64,000 bases of DNA from Solirubrobacterales bacterium (GCA_019241635.1 JAFAWR010000329.1:1-64000), one strand, 5' to 3'. Shown: positions 1 to 8,836, counted from the first letter of the stretch. Notes: generated by a model from the letters alone, not told the origin. Made by a program: numbers and translations.

Positions 1-2459
1 TGCGGCTGGACGCGGTGCAGGTGCGGCAACAGGCGCAGGAGCGCGATCTCGCCCCCGGACATCTGAGCGACGTGGTCGACATAGACGACCTTCAAGCGCT
101 GGTCATCGCGCCGGCGGCGATCCGCCCGGCGCCGCGCCGAGCCCGCAGGGGCGCGGGCGCTCAGGGCAGCACGGTGAACGATGGCGCGATGGCGCTGCGC
201 GACCGTGGGCCAATGGAAGCGCTCCGCGTACGCCCTCGTCGCCTCCCGCGACGGCAACTCGGCCGGCGCGCGCAGCAAGCGGTCCCGAAGGGCGTTGCGA
301 TCGCCGGCGGGCACGATCAACGATGGGTCGAGGCCGGCGACCGTCTCGGGCAGGCCGCCCACGTCGGTGACGATGCTCGGCGTCCCGCATGCGGCCGCCT
401 CGATCACGACCAGTCCGAACCCCTCGTGCTCGAGGCTGGGAACGACGGCGACGTCGGCGGCCCGGTAACAGTCGACGAGCCGCGCGTCGCTGACCCGGCC
501 GAGGAGACGCACGGAGTCCTGGACGCCGTTGGCGGCGATCGCTTGCTCGACGCTTCGGCGCAGCGCGCCGTCCCCGGCGATCAGCAACGTGCTCGGCTCG
601 GGTAGCCCCTCGATGGCCCGTGCCCACGCCTGCACGAGGAGCTCGAGGCCCATCCGGGCGACGAGCCGGCGCACGGCGACGGCCACGAACCCCTCGGCGG
701 GTAGGGACAGGCGGCGCCGGGCGTCCGCCATGGGTGCCGGCGAGAAGCGCTCAAGGTCCACGCCGGGCGGCTCGACGGTAACGGTCCAGGGCGAGACGCC
801 GTAGCGCTCGACGAGCACCTGGCGGAAGGCCGAGCTCAGGACGATCACTTCCTCGGCGCGGCGGTACGCGGCGCGCTCGACCAGCCAACGTACGGTGCGG
901 CGCAGGCTCGAGGGGTCATCCGACACGTTCTCGGCCGCCCACGGACCGTGGAAGTGCAGGACCGCGGGCTTACCGCGCAGGCGGCCGACCAGCAATGGCG
1001 CGAGGGCGTAAAGGGCGAAGTGGGCGTCGACCACGTCGGCGCCGTCCGCCGCTCGTTGCGCGGCTCGCCAAAAGGCGAGGAGCCGCTGCGCCAGCGGCTG
1101 CTCGTGCTCGGAGACGCCGGTGACGCGGCCGGGAACCGACGCGGCAGCGCCAATCAGAACGCCGTTGGCCTCGGGAAGATGCTCGAGGAGGTCGCGGTAG
1201 TAGCGATCGAGCCCCCCGGGCTGATCGGGAAACCATCCCATGCCGAGCATCAGGGGGCGCGGGGCCGCGGTGCTCGTGTCAGGGCCGGCGACCGTCGGCT
1301 CGCCGGCGGGTCGCCGCGAGCCCACGCGTGCCGTTTGCTCCCGGTGGGCGCGCACCCCTTCGTGTAACGCGGCCAGCAGCCCGGCCTCGAACGCGCGGGG
1401 GGAGAAGCGCCGCGCCGCTGCGGCGAGTTCTTCGGGTTGCGCGTCGATCGCGTCGCAGCGGCGGATCGCCGCGAGGATCTCGTCTGCCTCGTGGCGGGGA
1501 AAGAACGAACCGGTGACGCCGTCGACGACCGTCTCGAGGGCTCCGCCGGCGCCGAAGGCCACCACCGGCTTGCCGGCGGCATTCGCCTCGACCGGGGTGA
1601 TCCCGAAGTCCTCCTTGGCGAGTACGCAAAGGGCACGGCAGGCTTCCATGAGCTCGGTCACCTCGTCGTCACCGAGCCGCCCGTGGAAAGCCACCGTCGA
1701 ACCGGCGCGCCGGCGCAGGTCGTCGAGCGCGGGGCCGGTCCCGACCACGTCTAACCCGATCCCGGCGCGAGTCGCGACGTCGACGATCGCATCGACTCGC
1801 TTGTAGGGGAGCAGGCGGGAGACGACCAGCAGCCGCTCACCGCGCGGGCGCGGACGGAAGCGGTCGACGTCGACCGGCGGATAGACGACGGGCGCGTCGA
1901 CGCCGTACTGACGAGCGATCCTGCGCCTGACCTCCTGGCTGATCGCGATGTACAGGTGTGCTCGGCCGGCGGCGTGCCGATCCCAGCGCTGCATCCGGCC
2001 CACGACCGGCCGCAACAGCGCCTTGCGCCGGTCGGCCCCGAGATACTCGCCGCCGTAGAGCCATCGCGCGGGCGTGTAACAGTAGACGGCGTGAAAAGTG
2101 TCCGGCCCGGTGCGCACGCTGTGGGCCCACCCACTCGAGCTAGAGATCACCACATCGTGCTCGAGCGGCCCAAACGAGCGGAACGCCGCGGGGTAGAGCG
2201 GGAACAGGTTGCGAAAGCCGCGATCGACCGGCAGCCAATGCAGACCGGTGACCTGGACGTTGGCGGCGCCGAAGCCGGGGAAGGTCGAGCCGGCTCGGTA
2301 GAGCGACGTGTAGATCGGAGCGTCCGGCCAGATCGCCGCCATCGCGAGTACCACTCGCTCCGCGCCGCCAGGCTGGTTCAAGTAATCGTGGACGATCGCG
2401 ATCGATCCGAGCGCCTCGGGCGCGTCGACCGGCGCGGACAGCGGGAGCGAGATCGACAC
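1..2459 (-). CDS. Multi-domain GT4 glycosyltransferase (three fused units, C-terminus outside window)
   Basis: This is one open frame from GTG at 2459 to the window edge, with no in-frame stop. An in-frame TAG at 2469-2471 fixes the upstream limit. It holds two complete GT4/GT-B glycosyltransferases and the start of a third. Unit 1 covers about residues 1-380, with N-terminal motif HDYLNQPGGAERVV and donor-site motif KEDFGITPVEANAAGKPVV near residue 283. A Pro/Ala linker follows. Unit 2 begins near residue 404 (MLGMGWFPDQPGGLDRYYRD) and has HEGFGLVVIEAAACGTPS near residue 678. After a basic linker, unit 3 begins near residue 789 (LKVVYVDHVAQMSGGEIALL) and is cut off. GT4 enzymes transfer sugars from nucleotide-sugar donors, here probably onto a lipid-linked exopolysaccharide repeat at the inner membrane face. 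The neighbouring polymerase/ligase and sugar transferase support that. Sugar specificity cannot be read. The fusion is unusual, and a frameshift joining separate genes cannot be fully excluded. Confidence 0.85.
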   Translation of the reverse strand, partial: MSISLPLSAPVDAPEALGSIAIVHDYLNQPGGAERVVLAMAAIWPDAPIYTSLYRAGSTFPGFGAANVQVTGLHWLPVDRGFRNLFPLYPAAFRSFGPLEHDVVISSSSGWAHSVRTGPDTFHAVYCYTPARWLYGGEYLGADRRKALLRPVVGRMQRWDRHAAGRAHLYIAISQEVRRRIARQYGVDAPVVYPPVDVDRFRPRPRGERLLVVSRLLPYKRVDAIVDVATRAGIGLDVVGTGPALDDLRRRAGSTVAFHGRLGDDEVTELMEACRALCVLAKEDFGITPVEANAAGKPVVAFGAGGALETVVDGVTGSFFPRHEADEILAAIRRCDAIDAQPEELAAAARRFSPRAFEAGLLAALHEGVRAHREQTARVGSRRPAGEPTVAGPDTSTAAPRPLMLGMGWFPDQPGGLDRYYRDLLEHLPEANGVLIGAAASVPGRVTGVSEHEQPLAQRLLAFWRAAQRAADGADVVDAHFALYALAPLLVGRLRGKPAVLHFHGPWAAENVSDDPSSLRRTVRWLVERAAYRRAEEVIVLSSAFRQVLVERYGVSPWTVTVEPPGVDLERFSPAPMADARRRLSLPAEGFVAVAVRRLVARMGLELLVQAWARAIEGLPEPSTLLIAGDGALRRSVEQAIAANGVQDSVRLLGRVSDARLVDCYRAADVAVVPSLEHEGFGLVVIEAAACGTPSIVTDVGGLPETVAGLDPSLIVPAGDRNALRDRLLRAPAELPSREATRAYAERFHWPTVAQRHRAIVHRAALSARAPAGSARRRADRRRRDDQRLKVVYVDHVAQMSGGEIALLRLLPHLHRVQP

Positions 2460-2516
2460 GCGAAGAACCTACGGGTCCCGGGGTGGCCCGGCGGTTACCG
2501 CGTCGGGGCCGGCAAG

Positions 2517-2768
2517 TTAAAGAAAGGTGACCAAAGCTCCGACGGTGAGCAACGCGGCGCCGCACGACGCGAACAGCGCGATCAGGGTGACCGTGTGGCG
2601 CTCATCGCGCTCGGCCACGGCGGCGAGGCGGTCCAGCACCTTGCGGCGCCACGCCGCGCTCGGCACCGGCCGGTTCGCCCGCAGGCGGTCGGCGAGCGAC
2701 GCGAGGTCGGCCGCCAGACCGTCTTCGTCGCCGTCGGAGCCGCGGGGGTCGGTCTCGTGCGAGCTCAC
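2517..2768 (-). CDS. Small single-span membrane protein, unknown function
   Basis: An 83-residue protein starts at GTG 2768, where GTGA overlaps the TGA of the upstream polymerase/ligase gene, so the two are probably translationally coupled. The N-terminal half is acidic and then helical and basic (ADRLRANRPVPSAAWRRKVL). The last 23 residues form one hydrophobic segment (LIALFASCGAALLTVGALV) ending two residues before the stop. A helical R-P-x-P patch of this kind also occurs in the cytoplasmic part of small actinobacterial anti-sigma-like membrane proteins, but no zinc-binding His/Cys motif is present. An earlier ATG at 2882 would lie inside the upstream gene and add a very Arg-rich tail, so it is rejected. 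Function is unknown; the position suggests a role with the polysaccharide machinery. Confidence 0.6.
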   Translation of the reverse strand: MSSHETDPRGSDGDEDGLAADLASLADRLRANRPVPSAAWRRKVLDRLAAVAERDERHTVTLIALFASCGAALLTVGALVTFL

Positions 2769-4747
2769 GGGCCGCCGGCGAACAGGCTCGATCGCGGGTT
2801 CAGCCGGCGCGCCCGGGCGAGCTCGGAGATCGCGGCGCCGATCGCGCCGCGCCGGGCGTCGATCCGGGCCAGGGTGAGCCATGTCGTCCAGTCGGTCGGG
2901 GCGTCGATGCTGGCTTTCCGCGCGGCCGCCGACGCGGCATCGAGCCGACCGGCCTCCTCGAGCACCAGTGCTTCCTGGAGATGCGCGCCGGCGGCGTAGG
3001 GCTCGATGCGCTCGGCGGCGCGGCTCGCGGCGAGCGCGGCCGAAAGGTGACCGGCGGCGGCGTCGGCCTGGCTGTTACGGATGGCCAGCTGACCGGCGAG
3101 CGGGACGAGGATGGCCCCGAGGGCGGCCACCGCGAGCAGGGCGAGGAGCGTCCGAGGTAGGCGCCGTGCCGGCTCGGGCTCGCTCGCGCCGCCACGCCCG
3201 GCCACGAGAACCGCGCCGAGCACCAATGCGGAGGCGGCGATCGCCGCCAGTTGCCAGACCCACTCCACGGCGGCCGAGAACAGGAACACGGCCAGTCCGG
3301 CGGACGCACCGGCGAGCCACAGGCGCACTCCGGGTGGCTCGCTGACGGCACGCTTGATCGCCACCCCGACGAACCACACCAGCAGCCCCCCGAGAAGCAA
3401 GGTCCCGACGATCCCGGTCTCGGCGAGCGTCTCGAAGTACAGCGAGTGGGCATTGCGGATGAAGCCGGGCGCCGTGGCGTGCTCGGCCCACCAGAACTGG
3501 AAGGTTCCGGGTCCGATCCCTCGCCACGGATCGGTCTCGGCGGCATGCAGGGCGGACTGCCAGAACTGGTAGCGGCTGTTGCCGTTGGCGGCCTGGAGCC
3601 GGGAGAAGACGCTGTTCTCGTTGCCCGGCAGCACGACTCCGCTGGGTTGCTTGAAGTCGTGCCACGCGTGCGCGACCTTTCCCGGGCCGCCGGCGGCGAG
3701 GGCGACGAGGGCCAGGGTGCCCGCCAGGGCCAGCGCCCACCTCGTCGTGGCGCGGCGATCCGGGGCAAGCCACGCGGGCCGTTCGAACCGAGCGGCGCCG
3801 AGTGCGACGGCGACCTGGAGCATCGCGGCCCCCAGGCAGACGATGAGCGCGATCCACGCCAGGCGAGTCCCCTCGGCGATCGCGGCGTGCGTGGGTAGGC
3901 CGCTGGTCAGAGCCGAGCGCTCAGCGGTGGCGCGCAGGAGGATCGCGGCGGCTAGCGCGGTCACGAACAGGGTCAGGAGCGTCTCGAGGCGGCGGGGCAC
4001 GAGGGCCAGGAACACGGCGATACCGACCCCGAGCGCGATCACGCCGCCGCGCGAGACGGTCAGGTACACGCAAACCGGCACCAGGGGCAGCACCGCTGCC
4101 GCGAGCGCGCGGCCCGCGAGCGTCCGGCCGCCCACCGCCACCGCCAGGAGCAGCGGGAACCCGATCGAGCAGTAGTCGGCCAGCGCGTTCCAATAGCCCA
4201 GCGGGTAGCTGAGCTTGCGCCCGCTCGGCGCACCCAAGAACTGGAAGTCGGGATTGGCCGGGAACGCCTGTGGGTGAAGCCTGGAGAGCAGGGCCAGGAC
4301 GGTGACCAAGCCGATCGCCGCGGCCAGCCCGTTGATCGTGTGCCGGGCCGCGGCGCGGCCCTGCAGGGAGATGGCGAGCACGAGGACTCCGAGGTAGGCA
4401 GCGATCCGGCCGAGCTCGATCACGGTTTGCTCGGCGCTCTGCGACCAGCCGGTGGCGAGCCCGGTCCAGGTGGCGAATCCGGCCAGCAGCGCCACCGCGA
4501 CCCAGCCGCGAGGGCCGAACCGGGTGGGCAGCAGGCCGGCCAGGCTGCCCACCAGCACGATCCACCACACCGCCATGCCGGCTTCGCTGCGCACGACGAT
4601 GTCGTAGCCGCCACCGCGCAGAGACAGATAGCTCACAAGGACGAAGGCCAACGCCCACGCGGACAGCGCCGGGATGTCGATCCGGCGCGCCACCCTGGGC
4701 ACGGGGGGCGACGCGGGCGCCGGAAGCCGGACAGCGAGTTCCACCAC
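2765..4747 (-). CDS. O-antigen ligase/polymerase family (Wzy_C) membrane protein with TPR-like tail
   Basis: This is a polytopic membrane protein with about 11-12 hydrophobic segments. The Wzy_C signature RNAHSLYFETLAETGIVGTL is followed by a membrane span. A soluble helical, TPR-like C-terminus (ALVLEEAGRLDAASAAARKA, then ELARARRLNPRS) ends the protein. WaaL/Wzy-family proteins join undecaprenyl-linked oligosaccharides or polymerise them on the outer face of the membrane. The protein sits upstream of the fused glycosyltransferase gene on the same strand, so it probably handles that polymer. The start is uncertain. GTG at 4747 or 4744 puts little before the first membrane span. A TTG at 4825 is in frame but falls inside the 38-bp repeat, so I prefer 4747. 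Confidence 0.85.
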   Translation of the reverse strand: MVELAVRLPAPASPPVPRVARRIDIPALSAWALAFVLVSYLSLRGGGYDIVVRSEAGMAVWWIVLVGSLAGLLPTRFGPRGWVAVALLAGFATWTGLATGWSQSAEQTVIELGRIAAYLGVLVLAISLQGRAAARHTINGLAAAIGLVTVLALLSRLHPQAFPANPDFQFLGAPSGRKLSYPLGYWNALADYCSIGFPLLLAVAVGGRTLAGRALAAAVLPLVPVCVYLTVSRGGVIALGVGIAVFLALVPRRLETLLTLFVTALAAAILLRATAERSALTSGLPTHAAIAEGTRLAWIALIVCLGAAMLQVAVALGAARFERPAWLAPDRRATTRWALALAGTLALVALAAGGPGKVAHAWHDFKQPSGVVLPGNENSVFSRLQAANGNSRYQFWQSALHAAETDPWRGIGPGTFQFWWAEHATAPGFIRNAHSLYFETLAETGIVGTLLLGGLLVWFVGVAIKRAVSEPPGVRLWLAGASAGLAVFLFSAAVEWVWQLAAIAASALVLGAVLVAGRGGASEPEPARRLPRTLLALLAVAALGAILVPLAGQLAIRNSQADAAAGHLSAALAASRAAERIEPYAAGAHLQEALVLEEAGRLDAASAAARKASIDAPTDWTTWLTLARIDARRGAIGAAISELARARRLNPRSSLFAGGP

Positions 4748-4810
4748 GTACCGGAGTACGGATCGTCCAGGCCGGACCTGACAGATTCCGCCGCTCCGCG
4801 GAGACGACGA

Positions 4811-4848
4811 CCAAGAAAATAACAACGCCCGACACAGGTCAGTGACAT
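4811..4848. repeat. 38-bp direct repeat, copy 1 (promoter-region element)
   Basis: This block matches 7108-7145 at 31 of 38 positions without gaps. Its conserved parts are CCAAGAAA, TAACA and ACAGGTC-GTGACAT. It lies between the divergent polymerase/ligase gene and the secreted-protein/glycoside-hydrolase operon, about 60 bases before ATG 4906. Its end also forms TGACA-TG-TGTCA (4843-4854). A shared operator or promoter is likely. Confidence 0.6.
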
Positions 4849-4905
4849 GTGTCAGTCGGCAACCACCGTAGGATGCCCGGCGCGGCAGTCACCGCGCGTG
4901 TGGCG

Positions 4906-5430
4906 ATGAGACACCCGACCCGCATCATCGCGCTCGCGATCGTCGCCCTCGTGCTACCCGCGGGCGCATCGGCGAGCCCCCGCGCTACCGTGGCGCCGCC
5001 CGGTGCGTCGGGCATCACGCAGTACCTCGAGGTGGTGCCGAGCGCGACTGGGGCGAGGCCGCCCGGCGCCGGGGGCGGATCCGGGGGCGTCCTGACCGAG
5101 GCGGCGCGTGGGCGGCTCGGCCGCTATGGCCCGGCTGGCCGAACGCTCGCCGCCGTCGTCGACGCGACCGCGCCACCATCGGTGGGGGACGCCGCGGGGG
5201 TGCCGCGGTCCCTGTCCGGACCGCCCGCCGGCTCAGCTCGCGCGGGCGGCTCGGGCGTGGACGCCTCGCGACCGCTGCCGTCGCGGTCGGTCGGGTCGCC
5301 GGCGTCGCTGATGCTCGATGCAGCGGGCGGCGGCGGGAGCGGCGGGCTCGGTCTCCTGCTCCCGACGTTCATGCTGACCAGCGCGCTCGGCGCCGGCGTC
5401 TACGCGGTCCGGCGGCGGATGCACTCGTGA
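4906..5430 (+). CDS. Secreted, Gly/Ser/Pro-rich protein with C-terminal membrane anchor
   Basis: The 174-residue product starts at ATG 4906. It has a classic signal peptide (MRHPTRIIALAIVALVLPAG, cut near ASA-SP). A low-complexity Gly/Pro/Ser region follows. Near the C-terminus there is one hydrophobic span (LLLPTFMLTSALGAGVYAV) followed by RRRMHS, a type I membrane topology with a short basic tail. An upstream in-frame ATG at 4849 would bury the signal peptide behind about 19 residues, so I reject it. The stop overlaps the GTG of the glycoside hydrolase (GTGA), so the two are co-translated. No known family is recognised. It may anchor or display something at the surface next to the polysaccharide machinery. 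Confidence 0.65.
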   Translation: MRHPTRIIALAIVALVLPAGASASPRATVAPPGASGITQYLEVVPSATGARPPGAGGGSGGVLTEAARGRLGRYGPAGRTLAAVVDATAPPSVGDAAGVPRSLSGPPAGSARAGGSGVDASRPLPSRSVGSPASLMLDAAGGGGSGGLGLLLPTFMLTSALGAGVYAVRRRMHS

Positions 5431-6842
5431 GCGTCGCCGTCGTCCGGGTACGACGCGCCGCCCTGATCTGCCTGGCGCTTGCCCTGCTCGTGCCGTCCGG
5501 CGCGTGGGCGGCTCGCCCGTTGATGCTCGGGTTTACCGACACGACGTTCGCGACGCCCGGTGGCGGCGTCTGGCTCCAGCGCAGCGCCGCGGCCGAAGCT
5601 GACCTGGTCCGGATCGACGTCGGCTGGCCGGTCACCGACAGCCCCGGGCGCCCGGCTGACTTCGCGCCTCGCAATCCCGCCGATCCCCACTATGACTTCA
5701 CATCCGACGACATCGCGATCAAGCAGGCCACGGCTGCCGGGCTCCGCGTGCTGGTGGTCTTCAACGGTGCGCCGCGGTGGGCCGAGGGCCCCCACCGCCC
5801 CGCGGGCAGCCCGGTGGGAAGCTGGCGGCCCGATCCGCAGGCGATCGAGGACTACGGAATCGCCCTGGCCACCCGTTACTCAGGTCACTTTCCCGATCCA
5901 GCGCAGCCCGGCCATGCGCTGCCCAGGGTCTTCGCCTTTCAAGTGTGGAACGAGCCGAACCTGAGCCTGTACCTGAGCCCTCAGTGGTCGGGCGGACGGG
6001 CCGTGGCGCCCGTGCTCTACCGGGCGATGTTGAACGCCTTCTATCGGGGGGTCAAGTCGATCGATCCCCACGCGCTTGTGGTGGCGGCCGGCACCGCGCC
6101 GTTCGGCGATCCTCCGGGGGGACAGCGAATCCCGCCCGTCGTGTTCTGGCGCGATGTCCTGTGCCTCACCCCGGCCGGCGGCGGGGTGCGAGCGGCGAGT
6201 TGCCCCGATCCGGCCCACTTCGATGTGCTCGCCCACCACCCGTACTCGGTCGGCGATCCGACGGCGACGGCGCTCGAGCCCGACGACGTCTCGATTCCGG
6301 ACCTGGGCAAGCTGACCACGCTGCTGGACGCGGCCGAGCGCTTCGGAACCGTACTGCCGCGGGCGTCGCACCCCGTGTGGGTCACCGAGGTGTCCTATGA
6401 CTCCGACCCTCCCGACCCACAGGGCGTCCCAATCGACGAGCAGGCGCGCTGGCTCGAGCAGGTGCTGGCCGAGCTCTGGCGTCAGGGGGTCCAGGCCGTG
6501 TTCTGGAATCAGGTCGGCGACCAGCCGCCGGTGCCCAGCTACGGGGCGACGGCGCAGTCCGGCGTGTACTACCTGGACGGGCGTCCCAAGCCGGCGCTCA
6601 CCGCCTTTCGCTTCCCGCTGGTGGCATGGCGCAGGGGCAAGGCGAGCCTCGAGGTTTGGGGACGCGCGCCCACGGCCGGCCACGTGGTCGTGCAGGAGCG
6701 TGCCGGCGGGACGTGGCGGCCTGTGAAGACGCTCTCGGTGCGCGCGCGCGCCACCTTTGTGTTCGAGATCGCGGCTGCGCATCCGGTCGACCTGCGGGCT
6801 CTCATCGGCGGCCAGACCAGCCTGGTCTGGCGTGCGCGCTGA
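5427..6842 (+). CDS. Secreted glycoside hydrolase, clan GH-A (GH39/GH5-like)
   Basis: The 471-residue protein starts at GTG 5427 and overlaps the previous stop by 4 bases. Residues 1-28 are a signal peptide (LICLALALLVPSGAWA). The remainder looks like a TIM barrel with FQVWNEPNLSLYLS (E176, predicted acid/base) and WVTEVSYDSDPPD (E321, predicted nucleophile). The Asn-Glu pair and the spacing between the glutamates fit clan GH-A families such as GH39. Residues from about 390 form a small beta domain. Such enzymes hydrolyse or trim polysaccharide outside the cell. Lying between an EPS polymerase and a sugar-phosphate transferase, it probably processes the locus's own polymer, as EPS loci often encode a dedicated hydrolase. 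The substrate is not determinable. Confidence 0.85.
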   Translation: MSVAVVRVRRAALICLALALLVPSGAWAARPLMLGFTDTTFATPGGGVWLQRSAAAEADLVRIDVGWPVTDSPGRPADFAPRNPADPHYDFTSDDIAIKQATAAGLRVLVVFNGAPRWAEGPHRPAGSPVGSWRPDPQAIEDYGIALATRYSGHFPDPAQPGHALPRVFAFQVWNEPNLSLYLSPQWSGGRAVAPVLYRAMLNAFYRGVKSIDPHALVVAAGTAPFGDPPGGQRIPPVVFWRDVLCLTPAGGGVRAASCPDPAHFDVLAHHPYSVGDPTATALEPDDVSIPDLGKLTTLLDAAERFGTVLPRASHPVWVTEVSYDSDPPDPQGVPIDEQARWLEQVLAELWRQGVQAVFWNQVGDQPPVPSYGATAQSGVYYLDGRPKPALTAFRFPLVAWRRGKASLEVWGRAPTAGHVVVQERAGGTWRPVKTLSVRARATFVFEIAAAHPVDLRALIGGQTSLVWRAR

Positions 6843-6899
6843 CCGCCTGAGGGCGGTCGCCGGACCTGAAGGGCGAGCCGCTCGCGCGTCAGCGCCGAA

Positions 6900-6926
6900 G
6901 TGACATTTCGTATACACCGGTGTCAC
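6900..6926. promoter_or_regulatory. Inverted repeat GTGACA-15-TGTCAC, possible operator
   Basis: GTGACA (6900-6905) and TGTCAC (6921-6926) form a perfect inverted pair separated by 15 bases. The same GTGACA core ends both copies of the 38-bp repeat. It could bind a dimeric regulator of the sugar-transferase unit, or act as transcript structure after the hydrolase gene. Confidence 0.35.
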
Positions 6927-7107
6927 ATCTCCCGAGCGCGGTTCAAACTGGCATATGCGGCCGTCGCCGCTGCCGGGCCAATGGCGGTTGACGATCGTTT
7001 CACACGTGGCGAACCGTCCGACGACGAAGCATTCACAGGACCTCGCGAGGAAAGTGCACAGAGCGTTTACACAGCGACAATGATTTCAGCCCAACGCTTT
7101 CACGACT

Positions 7108-7145
7108 CCAAGAAAGTAACAGCAACAGATACAGGTCGGTGACAT
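7108..7145. repeat. 38-bp direct repeat, copy 2 (promoter-region element)
   Basis: Same orientation and length as 4811-4848, with 7 mismatches. It ends about 68 bases before ATG 7214. The equal distance from the two plus-strand transcription units suggests a common promoter or activator site for the exopolysaccharide genes. Confidence 0.6.
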
Positions 7146-7213
7146 CGGGGATCATCGGGCGCCCGTAAGCTCGCCCCCGGAAAGAGCACGAGGGCGCAAA
7201 CGTGGGGACATAC

Positions 7214-8836
7214 ATGCCTGATTCACCCGCCGGTGTGAAGCCGAATCACGCGGGGATGATCTATCCGCCGGCAGTGGAGTTTGACCGTCTTGCCCCCCAG
7301 GACCGCAGCCGCCCGGTGAGCCAGTCCGGACTGGAAGCCCCCCAGGGGCGTGCGACGGAGAGCACCGAGCGTCGTCGCTGGCGCCGCCCCCGCCTGGCCA
7401 TCCCGTTCGCCGGGCTCGCCGGCGGCTTCGGTCTCACCCACGGCGAGCTCGAGCGTCCCATTCGCGAGCCCAACCAGCGCGTCGATGTGAAAAGGCGCGA
7501 CGCTGCCTTCCGGCGATCGCTTGCCGTCGCCGATCTGGTGGCGACCGGTCTCGCCGCCCTCGCCGTGACGATGCTGGCGCATCGCGCGCTCGAGCCCGTA
7601 GCGCTGCTGGGTCTCCCGCTGGTCGTGCTGAGCGGAAAGCTCGTCGGAAGCTATGACCGGGACGAGCTGATCGTCAACAAGGCGACGATCGATGAGGCGC
7701 CTAGGCTGTTCCAGCTCGCCACGCTCTACACGCTCCTGTTCTCGTTGCTGGAGGGGGAGTTCGTGTCCGCACCGCTCGGAGCGCTGGCGCTGACTCTTCT
7801 TTGGGCGACGATGTTCGTGTTCGCGCTGCTGGCGCGCGGCGCGGGCCGGCGAATCGCCCAGGCGGTCACGCCGGCCGAGCGGTGCCTGTTCGTGGGGACC
7901 GAGGGATCCGGAGAGCGACTGCGCTCCAAGCTCGGCGCGCTCGGTGGGCGCGCCGAGCTTGTCGGTCGCATGTCGATCCCCGACGGTGGAGACCGAAGCG
8001 ACGTCGCCGAGGCGGCGGGCGTGCTTCACCGGGTGGTGCAGGAGCTTCGCGTGCACCGGGTCGTGATCGAGCCGAGTGAACCGCAGCCGCAGACGACGCT
8101 CGACTTCGTGCGCGAGGCCAAGAGCACCGGCGCGCGCGTGAGTCTGCTGCCACGGATCCTCGAGGTCGTCGGTTCTTCGATCGAGGTCGACGACGTGGAT
8201 GGTCTCACGCTGCTCGGCGTACGGCAGTTCGGCCTTTCGCGCTCTTCGGCGATCGTCAAGCGCTGCTTCGACGTGGCGGGCGCGAGCGTCCTGTTGGCCC
8301 TGCTCGCCCCGTTGCTGGGCGCGCTCATCCTCCTCATCCGCCTGGACAGCCGCGGCTCGGCCATCTACCGCCAGACCCGGATCGGACGAGGCGGACGACC
8401 CTTCACGATGCTCAAGCTCCGCACGATGGTCGAGAACGCGGATGCGCTGAAGTCGCAACTGCGTGCCCGCAACGAGGCACTCGGCCTGTTCAAGATCGCG
8501 GATGACCCGCGTCTGACGAGAGTGGGGCGGATGCTGCGGCGCTTCTCGGTGGACGAGCTGCCTCAGCTGGTCAATGTGCTTCGCGGCGAGATGAGCCTCG
8601 TCGGCCCGCGCCCGCTGGTCAGCGATGACGACGCGCAAATCACCGGGCTCGATCGTCGGCGGTTGTACCTGACACCCGGAATGACCGGTCGGTGGCAGAT
8701 CCTCGGTTCGGCCCGGGTGCCGTTGGCGGAAATGATCAAACTCGACTACCTGTATGTGACTGGGTGGTCGCTCTGGTCCGACGTGAAGATCCTGCTTCGG
8801 ACCGTGCCGTACGTCCTCGCGCGCCGGGGGATGTGA
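7214..8836 (+). CDS. Exopolysaccharide polyprenyl-phosphate sugar-1-phosphate transferase (WbaP/WcaJ family)
   Basis: The 540-residue enzyme starts at ATG 7214; an in-frame GTG at 7202 is the alternative. After a hydrophilic N-terminus there are four membrane segments (about residues 100-215). Next comes a CoA-binding-like domain (CLFVGTEGSGERLRSKLG). The bacterial sugar-transferase domain begins at KRCFDVAGASVLLALLAP and carries the family motifs KLRTM, RRFSVDELPQLVNVLRGEMS, LVGPRP and YLTPGMTGRWQ. These enzymes start repeat-unit assembly by moving a hexose-1-phosphate (often glucose or galactose) from UDP-sugar to undecaprenyl phosphate at the membrane. It is the initiating enzyme matching the glycosyltransferases and polymerase in this locus. 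Copy 2 of the 38-bp repeat lies upstream. Confidence 0.92.
   Translation: MPDSPAGVKPNHAGMIYPPAVEFDRLAPQDRSRPVSQSGLEAPQGRATESTERRRWRRPRLAIPFAGLAGGFGLTHGELERPIREPNQRVDVKRRDAAFRRSLAVADLVATGLAALAVTMLAHRALEPVALLGLPLVVLSGKLVGSYDRDELIVNKATIDEAPRLFQLATLYTLLFSLLEGEFVSAPLGALALTLLWATMFVFALLARGAGRRIAQAVTPAERCLFVGTEGSGERLRSKLGALGGRAELVGRMSIPDGGDRSDVAEAAGVLHRVVQELRVHRVVIEPSEPQPQTTLDFVREAKSTGARVSLLPRILEVVGSSIEVDDVDGLTLLGVRQFGLSRSSAIVKRCFDVAGASVLLALLAPLLGALILLIRLDSRGSAIYRQTRIGRGGRPFTMLKLRTMVENADALKSQLRARNEALGLFKIADDPRLTRVGRMLRRFSVDELPQLVNVLRGEMSLVGPRPLVSDDDAQITGLDRRRLYLTPGMTGRWQILGSARVPLAEMIKLDYLYVTGWSLWSDVKILLRTVPYVLARRGM

Larger units (their letters stand above)
6843..7213. other. 371-base non-coding region, regulatory
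   Basis: No convincing gene is present, and base composition is less GC-rich than the flanks. It holds an inverted GTGACA/TGTCAC pair at 6900-6926 and copy 2 of the 38-bp repeat at 7108-7145. An 80-codon frame (6900-7142) runs through both elements and has no protein-like composition. Confidence 0.6.

Noticed and set aside
95-163. A separate gene boundary between glycosyltransferase units 2 and 3
   Set aside because: TGA triplets near 161-163 and 92-94 are in other frames; the frame carrying both units has no stop.
6900-7142. 80-codon frame in the EPS intergenic region
   Set aside because: It begins inside an inverted repeat, runs through the conserved 38-bp element, has no RBS and no protein-like pattern.
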